Positions 45,651 to 64,000 of a DNA stretch of 64,000 nucleotides are shown piece after piece (position 1 is the first letter of the stretch; each line of letters opens with the position of its first letter). The translations under genes and the position numbers were made by a program. This stretch comes from Paracyclopina nana (Eukaryota > Arthropoda > Copepoda > Cyclopoida > Cyclopettidae): the NCBI GenBank assembly GCA_019096065.1, contig JAGUCH010000007.1, positions 1,572,501 through 1,636,500 of the forward strand, given 5' to 3'. Under the pieces are notes generated by a model, which did not search any database, was not told the origin of the DNA, and saw only the letters and a list, made by a program, of their open reading frames with translations.

Positions 45651-46617
45651 CTATTTCAAGTGGAAATAATAGAAGAGCAAAAAGGCTAAAATTATGGGGA
45701 GGACAATTAAGTAGATGATGGCTTCGAATTTTCCCCTCAAAATATGGCGTTGCACTGCTGCTGTGTGCTTGGTTTTTGGAAAGGGATCATTTGGAATGGG
45801 CAAGCTCAGAAATTCACAAAGTGGCTTCCATCCCTCTTTGACATTAAAAATGAGCAATTTCTCCTTTGGCACAGTGGCTTTCACTTCCTTTTCCCATTCG
45901 TTGTAGAATTCGACAGAGGCTTCTTTTCCATCAGCAATGACATCAAAAAGGCCTAAAAAATTGACTTTCTCGAACTATTGTTAAATATGTATAATTTCAT
46001 GTTCAACCTTTGTTTCTGCCTGGCAAAAGAGCATATGAAAGCACGTGGGTCATTCGCAAGTTGTCAAAAGTCCCTTGGGACTTGAGGTACAATTTCACAG
46101 GCAGAAACGCGTGCAGATTTCTCACGTTGTAAATGCTGCTTTTCACAGATTCATACCAAGATTCAGGCTCTCTGACTGTCAAAATCACTTTGGCCTCAGG
46201 GAAAGCCTCCATGAGCTCCCTTGAAAAATGCTCGATCAAATGAAATTATACTATGATTTGAAAAAGTACTTGTAAAACATGGAAATTGGAAAGTCCACAC
46301 CTCCCCGAAAGCCACGACCTTCCAAAAAGTCTTTCCAATCTCGAGGAGGCAATTTTCGTTTTTTCACAGCTTTTTCCCAAAATAGGGCATCAACTCTTTC
46401 TCCAAAAGCCACCTGAAACATGTGGTACACAGCTCCATCCAGGATGATATTCAACGCAGTTCGCAGTGAGTTGGTGCCAGTCCGTGGCAATCCGGCTCCG
46501 ATCACAATGAAACCAGCAAAATTGGGCTTTTGGCCACCATTCAACTCCTTGGCCCAGCCCCTCTAAAAATTGGAATATTTTCATTTGTTGAATATATCCA
46601 CTTAAAAACTTTACCAT
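45651..46617 (-). CDS. Sulfotransfer_4-type P-loop protein with C-terminal membrane anchor
   Basis: Coding exons 46617-46615 (the ATG alone), 46562-46270, 46219-46008 and 45952-45651 give 269 residues. The PAPS-type P-loop VIGAGLPRTGTNSL is at about residues 18-31, followed by YHMF. AKVILTVREPESWYESV matches the second family motif. The third exon starts at a TTCAAG acceptor that restores the known junction before ELMEAFPEAK. A hydrophobic segment (AIIYLIVLPIILAFLLFYY) ends the protein, so it is probably tail-anchored. Members are often labelled NAD-dependent epimerases by transfer error; the P-loop is of sulfotransferase type. Substrate unknown. Confidence 0.85.
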
Positions 46618-46854
46618 ATTTATTGAGGCTTTTGCTTGCGATGATTGTGTGCACTAATTATTTTTTTGCAATTATCTTTTGACTGACAAAGTCCAGCAAA
46701 CATTTAAAACTTTTGCAGATAGCGAGCTAGAGCAATATTTATTCCGAATAATCTAGCGTATATAATAAACGAGCTATGTTGACACAGTAAGAGGTTATTA
46801 AGAGAGCATTATAGAAGGTAGATGTATCACATTGGCAACAGTTTTAGCCTTGAA

Positions 46855-53385
<6,531 letters not shown>

Positions 53386-54687
53386 GGTTTCTAGTAGTAC
53401 TTCATGATCTTTTTTCACTTTGCAAGTCAGCTCTTTTCAGCTGTTGTTTGTTGCCATCTCTTGGCCTTGCTGGTTGGATGGGAGAAAGCCAAAGAAGAGC
53501 CCCCTTCGTGGTTCACAGTGTGGGCCCATTAGATGAAAAACACTATTTGCATGACTAGACTCTTCATGATTTTTAAGCTAGAGCATTCCTGTCTTATTTA
53601 CAAAGGTCCTGCTTTAAGGTGAAGTAATTTAAATAAACTTGGATAATGAAAAAAAGAGCATACACATGGTACATGCCATATAGTGCTTTCTCCTTGGTTA
53701 TAGCCCACCAGAGCTTGCTATGTGTGGGAATGGAAAGGCTCCCCTATTTAGTTCTTTGGCAGAGTGGCCTTTTTCTGCTACATGGCTCTACTTCATAGAT
53801 GTGAAAGCCCAACCTCGTTCATGAAGAACTTTGATCCCACTAATCCATTGCTTACATTCTCTATTTTGGTATTCATCTCTCAACCTCTAGTACATAATTC
53901 TTTTTTGCTAGAGGGCTCATTATACCATTTCCTGCAGCTGTTGGCAACCTTCGTGCCTTCTTCTGTCAGCAAACTTGCATTTGTGTCGAGGTCATAAAAC
54001 CTTAGGCTTTTCAATCATCCACTTTTTATGAGCATTTTCCCCTTGGTGACCTCAGGCTTGCTACAGGTTTGCAAGTTTGTTTTTTTCCAAGCCAAATTTT
54101 TAGCCTTTGCAGTATAGTGCTACCAAAGTTGTTGCTGCTGCAATGCCATTTTTAATAATAGCTACAAAGCTGGTGTACTGTATAAAAAGGCCTCTCACAA
54201 AGCGTCATACTTTGCGTGCACCATGAAGTATGAAGGTTTTTTGCACTCTGGGTAAATCATGACAAAACCCAACCTAACACTTAATACATAAATTCCATCA
54301 AAATAAAAAATTGATAAGAACTTGGCCAATTTGTATCGAGGATTTTGATCAAGTTTTCCCCCCAGGGTGTTCTGAACTGAAAAACAGAACCAGCCTCGTT
54401 TTTGTGTCGCTATTATGAAGGCCAAAGGTTTAGTCAAAAGTTGCCTGCAAAAGGAGTGACAGCGTAGCATGGTACTTATGCTACGTAACGGGTCTGAAAT
54501 TCTAAGTGCCAATATTGTGGTGGTTTCCCGGAATAATATATAACACCTCGCGGTGTGGTATATTCAGTGGTATACTTTTCTTCTGCTTGCTGTTATATGA
54601 TCGAGGTCATCATGATCCAGTGGAATATTTTGGACACGAATAGCGGCCTCAGTCGCTGGCTCATTTCACTCGAGGCTCCTTGTCAAA
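53386..54687. other. intergenic between divergent Hecw and TXNDC-like genes
   Basis: About 1.3 kb. A TATAAAA word lies near 54181 and an ACACC/GGTGT palindrome near 54545-54558. Non-coding 5' exons of either gene may lie here; no other gene seen. Confidence 0.5.
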
Positions 54688-57600
54688 ATGGCGATGGCGA
54701 GCAATAGAAAGAAGGGAGATTACTCCGTGTTGTCTGAAATCAACACGGAGGAAGAATGGAATACCCTCATGGAAAGGAAGGTAAGAAAGGGCTGCACCAA
54801 TGAATGAAGCAGTCGTCGATGATTGAATTTTTGTATTTTTTGAACTAACTTTTTTGGCAAATTGACTTGGTACTGAAAAAATGCATTAAAATGGACGTAC
54901 TAATGTTTTTCAAATGTTTTTTCATGCTTGTTGACCTTGCCAATGATTTACATTAATTATCTGCAATGCAGTTTGTTTAGAAGCTTCAATTGGAGTCTAT
55001 TTCAGGGCTTGGTAGTTGTGGACGTTTATTCAGAATGGAGTGGACCATGCAGTGCAATGACCAATTTTTTGAAGAAAATCAAGCTGGAAGTGAATGATGA
55101 TCTGTTACACTATGCAATGGCCAAAACTGACACAATTCCTCAGTTGGAAATTTTTAGGGGCCAATGTAAGCCCACGTGGCTTTTCATTTCCGGTGGGGAA
55201 CCTGTGGCTGTCATGCATGGAGCCAATGCTCCTCTACTGCAGAAAATGATTGAAAGAGAAATTAGGAAGGAAAGGTAAAGAAAAAACTGACAATCATCAG
55301 CAGTTTTGGAAAATACCTCATTAATGACCTTTTTATGGCTGTATTTCATAGGCAGGTGTTGAAAGGGGAAGCAGTCAGAGATGTGATCAGCCTAGAAGAT
55401 GCAGTTCCAGCCAAGTCCAAATCCAAGGCAGCCACCAATTTGTGGGCTGATACTGATGAAGAAGACAATGCAGATAGCATTGGTAGTGATAAGGCTGCAG
55501 CAGCAGATGAGGGCACAGGCCAGCAGAAAAATTTCACAGTGCTAGCCATTGAGCCACACATCTATGAAAACACAGATTTGCTCCTTTTGCTCAAGTCCAT
55601 TTTTGTTCAAGAGGAGTTTGAAATCATCCAGGAGAGAGATGTCTCCCTGACCTTGGATGACATCAGGTTTCTGACATCTGGTGTCAAAATTACAGAAGAC
55701 AACATGGACTTGATTGTGACCAAGATGTTGGAGATGCAGGCCAAAATCATGATGCTCAGAACTGATGAGAGTGTCAAGGCTGGCCAAAGGCTGAATGCTA
55801 TGCTGGGTCCATTATTTCCTGTAGAAGGAGAAGGCAAAAAGACCATTAAATGCAAAATGACAGCCAAATCAGCAATCAGCTCAGATCCAGAGGGAGACAT
55901 TCTCTTCTCTGATGGGTATAGCTGCACATCAATTCCAATAATTGCAATTTTGTCAATAATTTGATTTTCAGGCTGAGGACCTTTTATGATTGCCACTGCC
56001 CCTCTTCAGAAACATTTCCTGGCTTTTTATGTCCAGACTATGCCGGTTTCATTGGCATCACTGAAAAGCACTTTTATGAGACTCTCACTAGTGTGCTTGA
56101 TGACAGCAATGTGGAATGCAGGTAGGGAACAGCAGAACATCTTGTCACCATTTTGTCCTTGTGTCTGCTGTAAAAGTGTGTTGTCCATAGCTGTCTTTAA
56201 ATTTGTCCTTTGTCCCTTTCATAAATTAACAGCAGCACTCCAACTAAAGAACTGCAGCCTGACAAAGACAACAATCATGCTGATGACGTCATCAGTAGTG
56301 AAGCTGAAATCATTCAGCCTAACTCTGATGAAGGAGAAGAAGAAGCATTACTCTGTGAAATTGATGACCCTGACTTGGTCAGGTAAAAATGAAGATAACG
56401 TATTTAAAAGTTGCTTAGTTGGCATGCAAGAGTTTATTTGATGCATTTAGTGACCCATCTAATGGGGACTAATTACAGGAAAGCTCTACTCGTCTTCCCA
56501 GAGGACACCAAAGAATTTGTACAGACTGAGCTCGAGGATGCCAAGTTCAAGATTCTTGGCACTTGCTCCACCAAGTTGAACACTCAAAAGGCTCAACTTT
56601 TAATAGGGAAGAGTCGAAACAAGTCGAAATTGGGCGATGCGGAAAAGCATGGCTTTTTAATGGAGCTGTCACGTAAGTTATTCACGATTTTTATTAAAAT
56701 ACTATATTAGTATTGTTATGATATGGGTTTTCTCCTCCCTGCCTCGTTTTAGTGGTCAAAATCTTCTTGATGTTTTGATATATATTTTTTCCTGCTTTAT
56801 TTGTCCAAGCGAAAAATGTTGTGAGTGTTCATGTTGCGTGGCCGCGTGTATTGCTTTTTCATGCCTTCCCTTCGGAATGGCATGGATATTTCATCTGACC
56901 TGAAATAGGGAAAAGAATTAGCTAAATTTTCCCCCCGAGGGAAAGCAAAAATGAGTAATGGAGACTTTCTTGCTTCTGTTGATTTTTAACAAAGCTCAAT
57001 GCTTTTAAGTTTTTTTGCTTGAAACTAAGAATTGATTGTCTCGGTTAGAATTTCAAAGGAAGAGACTTTTTTGTGCCCTCCTCACCTTGCTGATCTGCCA
57101 AAAATTTTCAGGGCAGAGTCAATTTCATTTCGCAGAATTTCCAGTCCTCTCGGGTTTGTTTTTGCAAAAAAGCCCAGCTGTCTCCGCAAAAATGAAGGCT
57201 GCTGTTCCTCCATCATGTAAAAGTCATCTCCTTGAGGGTCAGCCAAGGCCATGCACAGACTGGTTAATGCGAGGCAAAAGAGCGTCGAATATGTGGACAT
57301 CATTATGCTTCCAACTTTAAGTAACTACTGCGTAGAGAAATGCTGCCACGCTGCTGTCTTATATGGGAAATTCTCTATATAGTAGAAGTAGGGTGTAATG
57401 GTGGTCATCTTTTTGTGCTTAAACAAATCCCCACCAGATGGGGCAGCAATAACCAGCTTAACCAGTCATTTATTGCATTTGTAGAACATGTGATGCAATT
57501 GTATTTTGGGATCAGTGCACAAATCCAGTGATAGTTCCCTCGATATTGCCTATTTATTATTATTTATTTTTTTGAGAGAGTAGTTGTAGTAGTGTCAATC

Positions 57601-58849
57601 AGAGTTGTTTATGAAGAAGAGTAAGCTGATCAACAACAACAAAAAAGTACTTATTTAAAAATAGCTCACATTATTCATTACATTCAGAAAAAGCATTGTG
57701 TCATTTTATAGGCATTTATTACCTATAAGTACTATAATTAACAAAACTAGCCAAATAACTGAGCCTATTTCTTAGTCAAGACTAGTTATTATATCGCTTT
57801 ATAAGTGCTACTTATTTATTTTTTATTTTAATTGAGTATGAAACTCAACTTCATTTGGTGTTAATAGCGTTTTGAGGCCAAAAGTTTGAGCTTAAAACTG
57901 CAGAGAGCAACAGCTAATTGACAGTACGCAAGATTCTGAGTTGAGAAAGACACTTTCAAGTCGGCTTTTTCTGACCGCAACAATATACTTTGAGCTACTA
58001 CTTTGAAATACTTGAGCACATTTTTTCTTTGATGGTACTTTGACTTCGCCTTGAAAAAGCCTTGAATTGGCCACAAATTTCTGCATTAGCGCTCATCACC
58101 TACAACTAGGCTAAAGCCAATTTTACAGCAACGAAATTCAAAATTGATGAGAAAAAATCATATTTTTTCCACATGATTTAAACTAATAATTACTATTAAA
58201 CTATGCAAAAATAGGTACTGCAAGACCATGGCCAAATTGTTTTATTTTGATTGTTTTCAAATACCTTGTTATATTTTTGACTATTTTAAAAGGTTGAACA
58301 ATCGGTCTGGTGGGGTTATTATGGTGTGTCATTTCTTTGCCCAATTATTTCCCACTTGCTTGTTATTTAATGCATGCCAGAAGATAGATTGTAGCCAGTT
58401 ACTGTCTGGCTTAACTATCTATAAATTTGGCTATTGCCACTTTTCCTTATGCTGGAGCGGATACACGCTACTCTCCCATGGGTTTTCGCTAAATAAAGCT
58501 GCCTTTGGACGTCTATTTAAGCTGGAAACTGTCTTAACCTACCTTCCGCCATTTGTTATAGGTATGGAAGCATTTGCTGTCATTATCAGGCGAGAAACGG
58601 CGAAAGAAGCCAGAGGTGAGCAAAATGCAGCCATCGAAGGCTTGGATCCACTCATTTTCACCTTGCATTTGGGCTCAATGAAAATATTCTTTACCAACAT
58701 TGAGACTGAGGAGAAGACTGTTGACGGAGAAGTGTTAGGAGAGCTTGATCAGGTCAAAAACTACTCAACTTATTTGAAAAGGAATTTTTTTTCAAATCAA
58801 ATGATTATAGGGATTCTCGAGCGATGAAGAAGATCCACCAAAAGCTTGA
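54688..58849 (+). CDS. thioredoxin/nucleoside-diphosphate-kinase-like protein (NME8/NME9-like), degenerate
   Basis: Exons 54688-54780, 55006-55274, 55352-55915, 55972-56121, 56233-56382, 56479-56672, 58562-58752 and 58811-58849 give 549 residues. The thioredoxin domain (about residues 30-120) keeps the fold (VVVDVYSEWSGPC), but the active site is WSGPC, so the first cysteine is Ser. NDK-like stretches follow (FTVLAIEPHIYENTDLLLLL, then KALLVFPEDTKEFV) without the NxxH catalytic histidine motif. The jump from exon 6 to the exon at 58562 is inferred because the orphan exon has no start and the phases match (C|GT). A shorter end at 56778 is the alternative. Thioredoxin-NDK proteins of this class are axonemal dynein or cilium components. 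AATAAA at 59021-59026. Confidence 0.75.
57082..57303 (-). CDS. small secreted peptide precursor, candidate neuropeptide, antisense within an intron
   Basis: A 73-residue frame begins with a signal peptide (YSTLFCLALTSLCMALA). A dibasic site (LRR) precedes a mature-looking segment starting QLGFFAKTNPRG. It ends with ALKIFGRSAR, where IFGR could give an amidated IF-amide after cleavage at Arg. The stop is part of a strong donor (AG|GTGAGG), so an exon downstream may extend it; a 35-codon open stretch near 56940-57045 is phase-compatible. A TATAA box (minus strand) lies at 57359-57363, about 55 bp upstream of the ATG. It sits in the large intron of the TXNDC-like gene. No named peptide family recognised. 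Confidence 0.6.
   Translation of the reverse strand: MMSTYSTLFCLALTSLCMALADPQGDDFYMMEEQQPSFLRRQLGFFAKTNPRGLEILRNEIDSALKIFGRSAR
57359..57363 (-). promoter_or_regulatory. TATA box of the small peptide gene
   Basis: ATATAAG on the minus strand, about 55 bp before the start codon at 57303, a normal distance for a short leader. Confidence 0.4.
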
Positions 58850-59745
58850 CTAAAAGAAGAGGACGTCAGAAAGTGTGGCAGCTTTTTGAACGTCATCCTC
58901 AATGAAAAGCATTAATTGAGACAGTATTGAAATTCTCCAAATAGATTTTTCAATTAGGCTTAATTGATAGAATAGCCATGATATGATGCAACTTACAAAT
59001 GAAAAAGCTATTGTGCACTGAATAAAGTGGTTTTGGAATTGATTTTATGTACCAGAATTTCAATCTGGCTAATTATCAATGATTGATAGAATTGCTGCTA
59101 CTCTTCTGCAAAGTTTTGTAGCTTGGCAAAAGTACACACTAGCAGCAGAGTGACACTGCTAGCAAGGAACTTTGTGTCTATTTTTAAATAGCCCAAGAGT
59201 TCACCCACCCTGCTTCTCTTGGTGATTCTTCTAGACAATGCTTTCCCAAAGTGTAGAGATCATCTGATAACCCATCTCTCAATCAATCTGGCATAAAAAA
59301 TGTTAAAAGCTAGCTCTGGGGATTCATGAATGTGGAAAATCGTGGCCAACGTTGCAATTTTGGCAACCCAATGAGCAAAGTTATCAATACTCTTGAATGT
59401 GTGCTTATACTATATGCTGCTTGCCCATAGTCATAGTAGTCAAGCTGTTGCTTTCTTTTCTACCCTAAAGATCATGCTGGAAAAAGCGCGACCTATCAGG
59501 GTTGACGAGAAAGTTACAACCTGCTTGCTTTTCGGATGCTATGATGTCACTTGCGAAGGTAGCTAGTTAAAAGATTGCCCCAAGAAGTCATTATATTTTC
59601 ATCCCTCGAGACGAGCAGTTGTGAGCAAATTCCTCTCTCACAAACAACTTTTTTAACTACTGAGGGTAATTATTTTAATTGTTTGTGAAGTGCAAATGCG
59701 AAGGTGTCCTTCATTTTCTAGGAAAATTAATCAACAACCGCCAAG
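58850..59745. other. intergenic, with a 5' non-coding exon of the next gene
   Basis: About 900 bp. An acceptor (TTTTCTAG) at about 59713-59720 shortly before the ATG at 59746 shows that the next gene has an untranslated first exon, perhaps in the 59450-59660 region. Confidence 0.5.
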
Positions 59746-61679
59746 ATGACTTTCTGGCAGGAAAATTATCCTTTCATCAAGGATGTCTACCTGATGAGAC
59801 AAACCAAGATGGTGGAATGGATGGAGAATGTTGAAAAAGCCATCTCAAGGATCATGGCTGATAAGGTCTACACTTCAGCTGAGTTCAAGCGTGAGCGAGA
59901 CAACTTTCATGTAAGTACTTTATTAGAAATCTATTATTTGTTGCTATTATTCTGACTGGCGTCAATTATTTTTAATGAAGGCTCTGTGCAAAGATTTGGA
60001 GCGTGCTGAAGTGAAAAAATGGCTGCAACAGATTCTCGAGATCTTGATGGCTGAGAGAGGAAAAGAGGAGAGAGGTGAACACATGTCTAAGTTGGATGGC
60101 ATCATCAAGAAGCATGAGGAGCTGATCCCAACTGTTTTAAAAACTCAAGTCAAGGTGGATCTCTATTGGAAATGCTATGCCTATGGTGATGAGCTGAAAC
60201 CTCACATTGAGTTCCTGGATGGCATTATGCTCAGCTCCACCCGTGACATTGCTCCCAGCTGCATTGAAAATGTTGAGGAGCTGATTGAGAGACAAGAAAA
60301 ATCCCTCAACCAACTTGAGACCAAGAGAGCCGTTGTCAAAGATTTGATTGTTAAGGGCAAGCAGCTTCTTGAAAACCCAGAGTATGTTCAGCTCTCATTG
60401 CACAATAAGCCACTTTACTCAAGCTTATCTCACTTTTATCTATAGCAAGCCCAAGTTCTTGGACAACCATGTCAAAAGAATTGAGGAGGGATGGGATGAA
60501 ACCAAAGACAAGGCCACTCAGAGGTTGGACCTACTCAACAATACCAAGGCTGCATGGGAAGGCTATGCAAGTGGATTGGAAAATATAGCTGTTGAGTTTG
60601 AGAAAGCTGAGGAGGAGATCAAGAAGGTTAAGAAGCGATTCAACCTCCAAGCCGCTGTTGAAGATTTGGAAAGGCGTCAAAAGATCTTTGGTGACTGCAA
60701 AAATACTATTGACAACATGTATAGCAGCATCCAAAAAGATTATGATGTCATGACCATGACCTTGCCAGAGGAGAAGAAGGACTTTGTGAAGAAAGAAGTC
60801 AAGGCAGTCACTGAGAAGCTTGAAGTTGTTGGACGGTTCAAGGAGAAGGTGGATAAAATTGATGAATTTGTCAACAATTTGAAGAGTTTTGACAAAACTC
60901 TGAAGGATATTGATAGCTGGATGAGGGATGCTGAGAATCAGCTCAATGAGATCAAAAACAACTCTGACAAGATGACCCCTGAGGACAGAGTCTCATACAC
61001 TATGGAGCTCCAAGAAGATGTTGCAGCCAAGTTTGATACCATCAAGAAGAACATTGCTATTGAAGAGAATCTTTTGCCACAAGGAGAGCAAGTACCCAAG
61101 GATGCTCAAGATTACAAAGATGAGCTCAAGCGAATCAAGGAGTTTGTCGAAAATCTCCACACTAAGGTCATGAAGGAATGTGACAACTTCTCTGAGGATG
61201 TCAAATACTGGGCCGAGTACAAGACTGGCATCAAGGAATTCAGGCCTTGGCTTGATGCAGCTGAAAAGAGATCAACTAGCGGACTCAGCAAGCCTCAAAC
61301 TTTGGATGAAGCTAATGCCATGTTTGCCAATGTCAAAGAGTTTGAGGGCTCATGCTTGAAGCACCTCAAGATTCTCGAAGATGCAGCTGGAGCTGCCAAC
61401 AAGATGACCACTCACAAGGAAGCTGACAATGAGGTTGCTGAGCTGAAGGTCAGGTATGAGAAGGTTAAGCTTGTTGCTGATGAATGGGTCAAAAAGGTGG
61501 AGACCTTGGTGAAGGAATGGAAACTTCTTGATAACACTGTCACTGAATTGAACTCTTGGGTGGCTCAGGATCGTGGAGCAGAGGGTGAACAAAACTTCTC
61601 TCTTGAAAAGATGGAGTCTACTCTTGGCGAACTCAAGAATATCTTCAAAGAAAAGGAGAAGCTTGTTGAGAATCTGTAA
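59746..61679 (+). CDS. spectrin-repeat, coiled-coil protein of Msp300/nesprin style, 3' end open
   Basis: Exons 59746-59910, 59981-60381 and 60446 onward give at least 598 residues. The sequence is almost wholly helical with spectrin-repeat landmarks: W-x-x-x-V near repeat starts (MVEWMENVEKAI, VKKWLQQILEIL, LDNTVTELNSWV), many heptads, no membrane segment. The junctions CPKF-type NP-D-KPKFLDNHVKR and KVYTSAEFKRE read like muscle giant proteins of the Msp300 group, which is a family impression. At the end AATCT|GTAAAT can be a donor, so the stop at 61677-61679 may be skipped onto an exon beyond the window; otherwise the transcript ends with a polyadenylation signal near 62246-62251. Likely role: sarcomere or nucleus-cytoskeleton spacer. 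Confidence 0.7.
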
Positions 61680-64000
61680 ATCTTTAGCTGTTTTGTACCT
61701 TGTTGCTCAAAGCTGATGGCATTCAACACATATCACTCTTGGCTCAGCTGCTTGGCTATTCATTCTGTTTGGTATTCAGCATTTCAAATGACTTGCAATA
61801 ATGGCTATGATCACTTAATTTCCAATGTAACTACTGTGACTACTTCTTCCCCCTCTCTATGTATAATAATAAGAAAGTAAAAAAGTAAGGTCCTATGACA
61901 AGTGGCCCTGGTGGATTCTAATGAAAATCTACCTCCCCGGGAGGGCTGCTTGGGGCGCCAGCCTGAATTATAAAAAGCCCTTTTGATGATTCATAAAATA
62001 CCACTCATAAATGTCCCAAACATAAGTGAAAGCCCCGAAAGGGCTCAGGCTGGAAATCAACTGATGAGTCATGGCCCTTAGCTTTTTTCTTTCCTTAGTT
62101 GGTATCATAGCCCCATTATTATTCAGACAAGTGATTTCTCACTCTTGAATATCAGACACAAGAAATGGACTGGGTGACTTGACTCAAGATCTTTATTTTT
62201 GTGCTTTCCTATCTTTACAGCTATTATTGTAACCTGACCTATCTGAAATAAATGAAACATTGCAAACTCATGAACTCCAAGGTTAGATCTTAATGACAGG
62301 TCTAGGACACCTTTGACGTCACTTTTCTACATCCTTGAAAATGGAGCCAAAAAGTATAGCAAAGCTAGTTTGCCTTTTTTCTATGCTACACAGCAGGTGT
62401 AAACTATTTGAGGCTGCATAGCTTTGACTTTCCAAAATATGCGCAAGAGATATTGGAGTTTTAATTTTGTATTGGCAATAGCCATTTCTGCATATAATTT
62501 GATTTATGAGGTCAAATTTTTTCAACTATGCTCTTAAAAATTATTTGCAACTCCTTTCTTTGAGGCCAGGGGTTGTTCATAAAAATGAGCAAATGGTGGG
62601 TTGAGAGACTTCTGCAAAAAAAAGTTGCGTTGTTGCACTATTTCACTTGTAATTCTTAATCTGTAGGCATGCTAAATGCTCAGAATTTTTTTATGAAAGC
62701 AAGGATTCAAAAAGAAGTTTTATTTGCATGCTCAATTGCTCAAAAAAAGTTTTAACAGAAACCATTAAAACCATGCGCGTAACCATTATAGGCATTAGCA
62801 ATTGACTTTATGAAAAAGCTATAATTATGCGTAGTAATGAATCAGATTTATTTGGTCAGTAGCACCATCTATTAATTGACTTTTGAAGTCAACTCTGAAT
62901 AGATGATCAAATTTTCGGTCTTTTTTATTGAAATTCGTAACATGCCAGGATTTATAATTTTTTTTTTTTTGGGAAAAAATTGTTGAACTTAAGACCTTAG
63001 TTAAAGCTGTCCCTACATTTGACCTTTTACAGTGTGTTCCACTTGATTAATTCTGTGCGACATTTTTGAACACTTAGCAGAATTATAAAAGCACAAAATG
63101 ACATTAGTCTATCCTTGAAAAGTTTTCTCGGTTTCAGCAAATCATTTTGGAAAGACAAACGACGCCCTGACCCAAAACTGACGTACAAATGTATATTGAA
63201 AGTGCCCTGGAATTTTCTAAAAGAAGAATGTCAAAGAGCAAAAGAAAAAAATTGCAGGAAAAAAGGAGCTTTTTGTGCTTGCTGGACATGCATATTCATC
63301 CATTCTTTCTACACCTTTTAGAGATGTTGTTTTTTCAGCTATACTCCCCAGAATAATGGCTTGAAATGAAATATGGTGGAAAGCTAGCAAACACTGGCCA
63401 TTTTGAAAAAAGTCTATAGTGACCCATGCTCTGCACATACTTGGCCTCATTACACTAATGAACAGATGTATGGCTTTTGACTGGACAGCCCTGAAACAGG
63501 TTGTGAAAAAACAGTGATGCAAGTAATGCTCCTTACATCAAGCAGATCATGCAAGCATACTGTAGTGTTCAAGTTTCACTGAAGTGAGAAACATTTTGAC
63601 AAATGATGCTTCATGCATCTTTCCTAGCTAAAACTTATTTTTTGAAAGCCCTGTCTTTTGCTAGGTCACTCCTCCTCCTTTTAGAATCTGGAAACAAGTT
63701 GTACAAAATAACTAGAAGAAAGCCTGACAATAGTGCACATACACACACACCCTCATGTCACCATTGGGCATACTATGTATAGGCACACCACCTGTGCAGT
63801 TGGCTAGGCAGCTTTCCTTTTTTTCACCACAAGAATGTCACACACTTCTACTCCCACGACCAGTAGTGGGTGAGGAGTCTCTTGCTCAGGTCCAAAGTCC
63901 ACACTCAAGTTAACATCAGACTGTAGTGGTTAAGGGAGAGAAGGTAACCATAAATATTTTGTGTAGGGTGAGAATTTAAGAAAAATGACACTTGATTCCC
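61680..64000. other. right-edge stretch, no exon recognised
   Basis: 2.3 kb that is either 3' UTR and spacer or an intron of the spectrin-repeat gene. A short hairpin involving AAAGCCC and GGGCT occurs near 61970-62050. Open frames such as 63115-63321 have no support. Confidence 0.45.

Noticed and set aside
58228-58561. hydrophobic, Cys-rich plus-strand frame before the exon at 58562
   Set aside because: Its sequence looks like translated intron and a clean acceptor (GTTATAG) separates it from the conserved-looking part.

Overview
The window is nuclear DNA from a protostome animal, most likely an arthropod and probably a small-genome crustacean. Evidence: a typical innexin (arthropod/protostome gap junction), an ionotropic glutamate-receptor-like chemoreceptor (IR), a BTB-C2H2 factor of arthropod style, a pickpocket-like DEG/ENaC channel, many very short GT-AG introns (about 50-60 bp), and an Arg/Lys-rich or orphan secreted set. 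A protein with four Lin-12/Notch repeats around a C-type lectin domain fits the LNR-protein expansion described in the cyclopoid copepod Oithona; a copepod assignment is inference, not proof. All exon boundaries below come from reading splice sites and frame continuity by eye.

Left part (1-15.5 kb): the 3' end of a His-rich tandem protein resembling phage tail-collar domains (+); a BTB zinc-finger gene (-) fed by a CpG-rich promoter block (4.1-5.3 kb); a DEG/ENaC channel (+); an intronless seven-helix orphan (+); the LNR-lectin gene (+); and a long disordered protein (+).

Middle (16-37 kb): an innexin with an unusual Gly/Arg/Met tail (+) converges on a four-domain fasciclin protein (-). A gene-poor stretch follows, then an unrecognised single-pass membrane protein (+), a second seven-helix orphan (-) whose start codon lies 63 bp from a 395-bp foldback element, an IR (-) and a WIP/verprolin homologue (+).

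Right part (37-64 kb): an ABCC4-type ABC transporter (+), then a run of minus-strand genes: TSP1-kelch protein (with a same-strand basic secreted protein nested in its intron), a secreted AIG1-like GTPase, a Sulfotransfer_4-type protein with a membrane anchor, and a Hecw (C2-WW-WW-HECT) ubiquitin ligase with a ZIP13-type zinc transporter nested antisense in an intron. On the plus strand come a thioredoxin/NDK-like gene (hosting an antisense small secreted peptide gene) and a spectrin-repeat muscle-type protein reaching toward the right edge.

The genes do not form an operon or pathway; WIP, Hecw, ABCC, ZIP13 and the innexin are ordinary animal cell-biology genes. The more original signals are the two related orphan 7TM genes, the recurring TTTCAG/CTGAAA palindromic repeat family, the foldback element, four AGATGGCGC (CTCF-like) sites, three gene-within-intron arrangements, and several proteins with altered active-site motifs.
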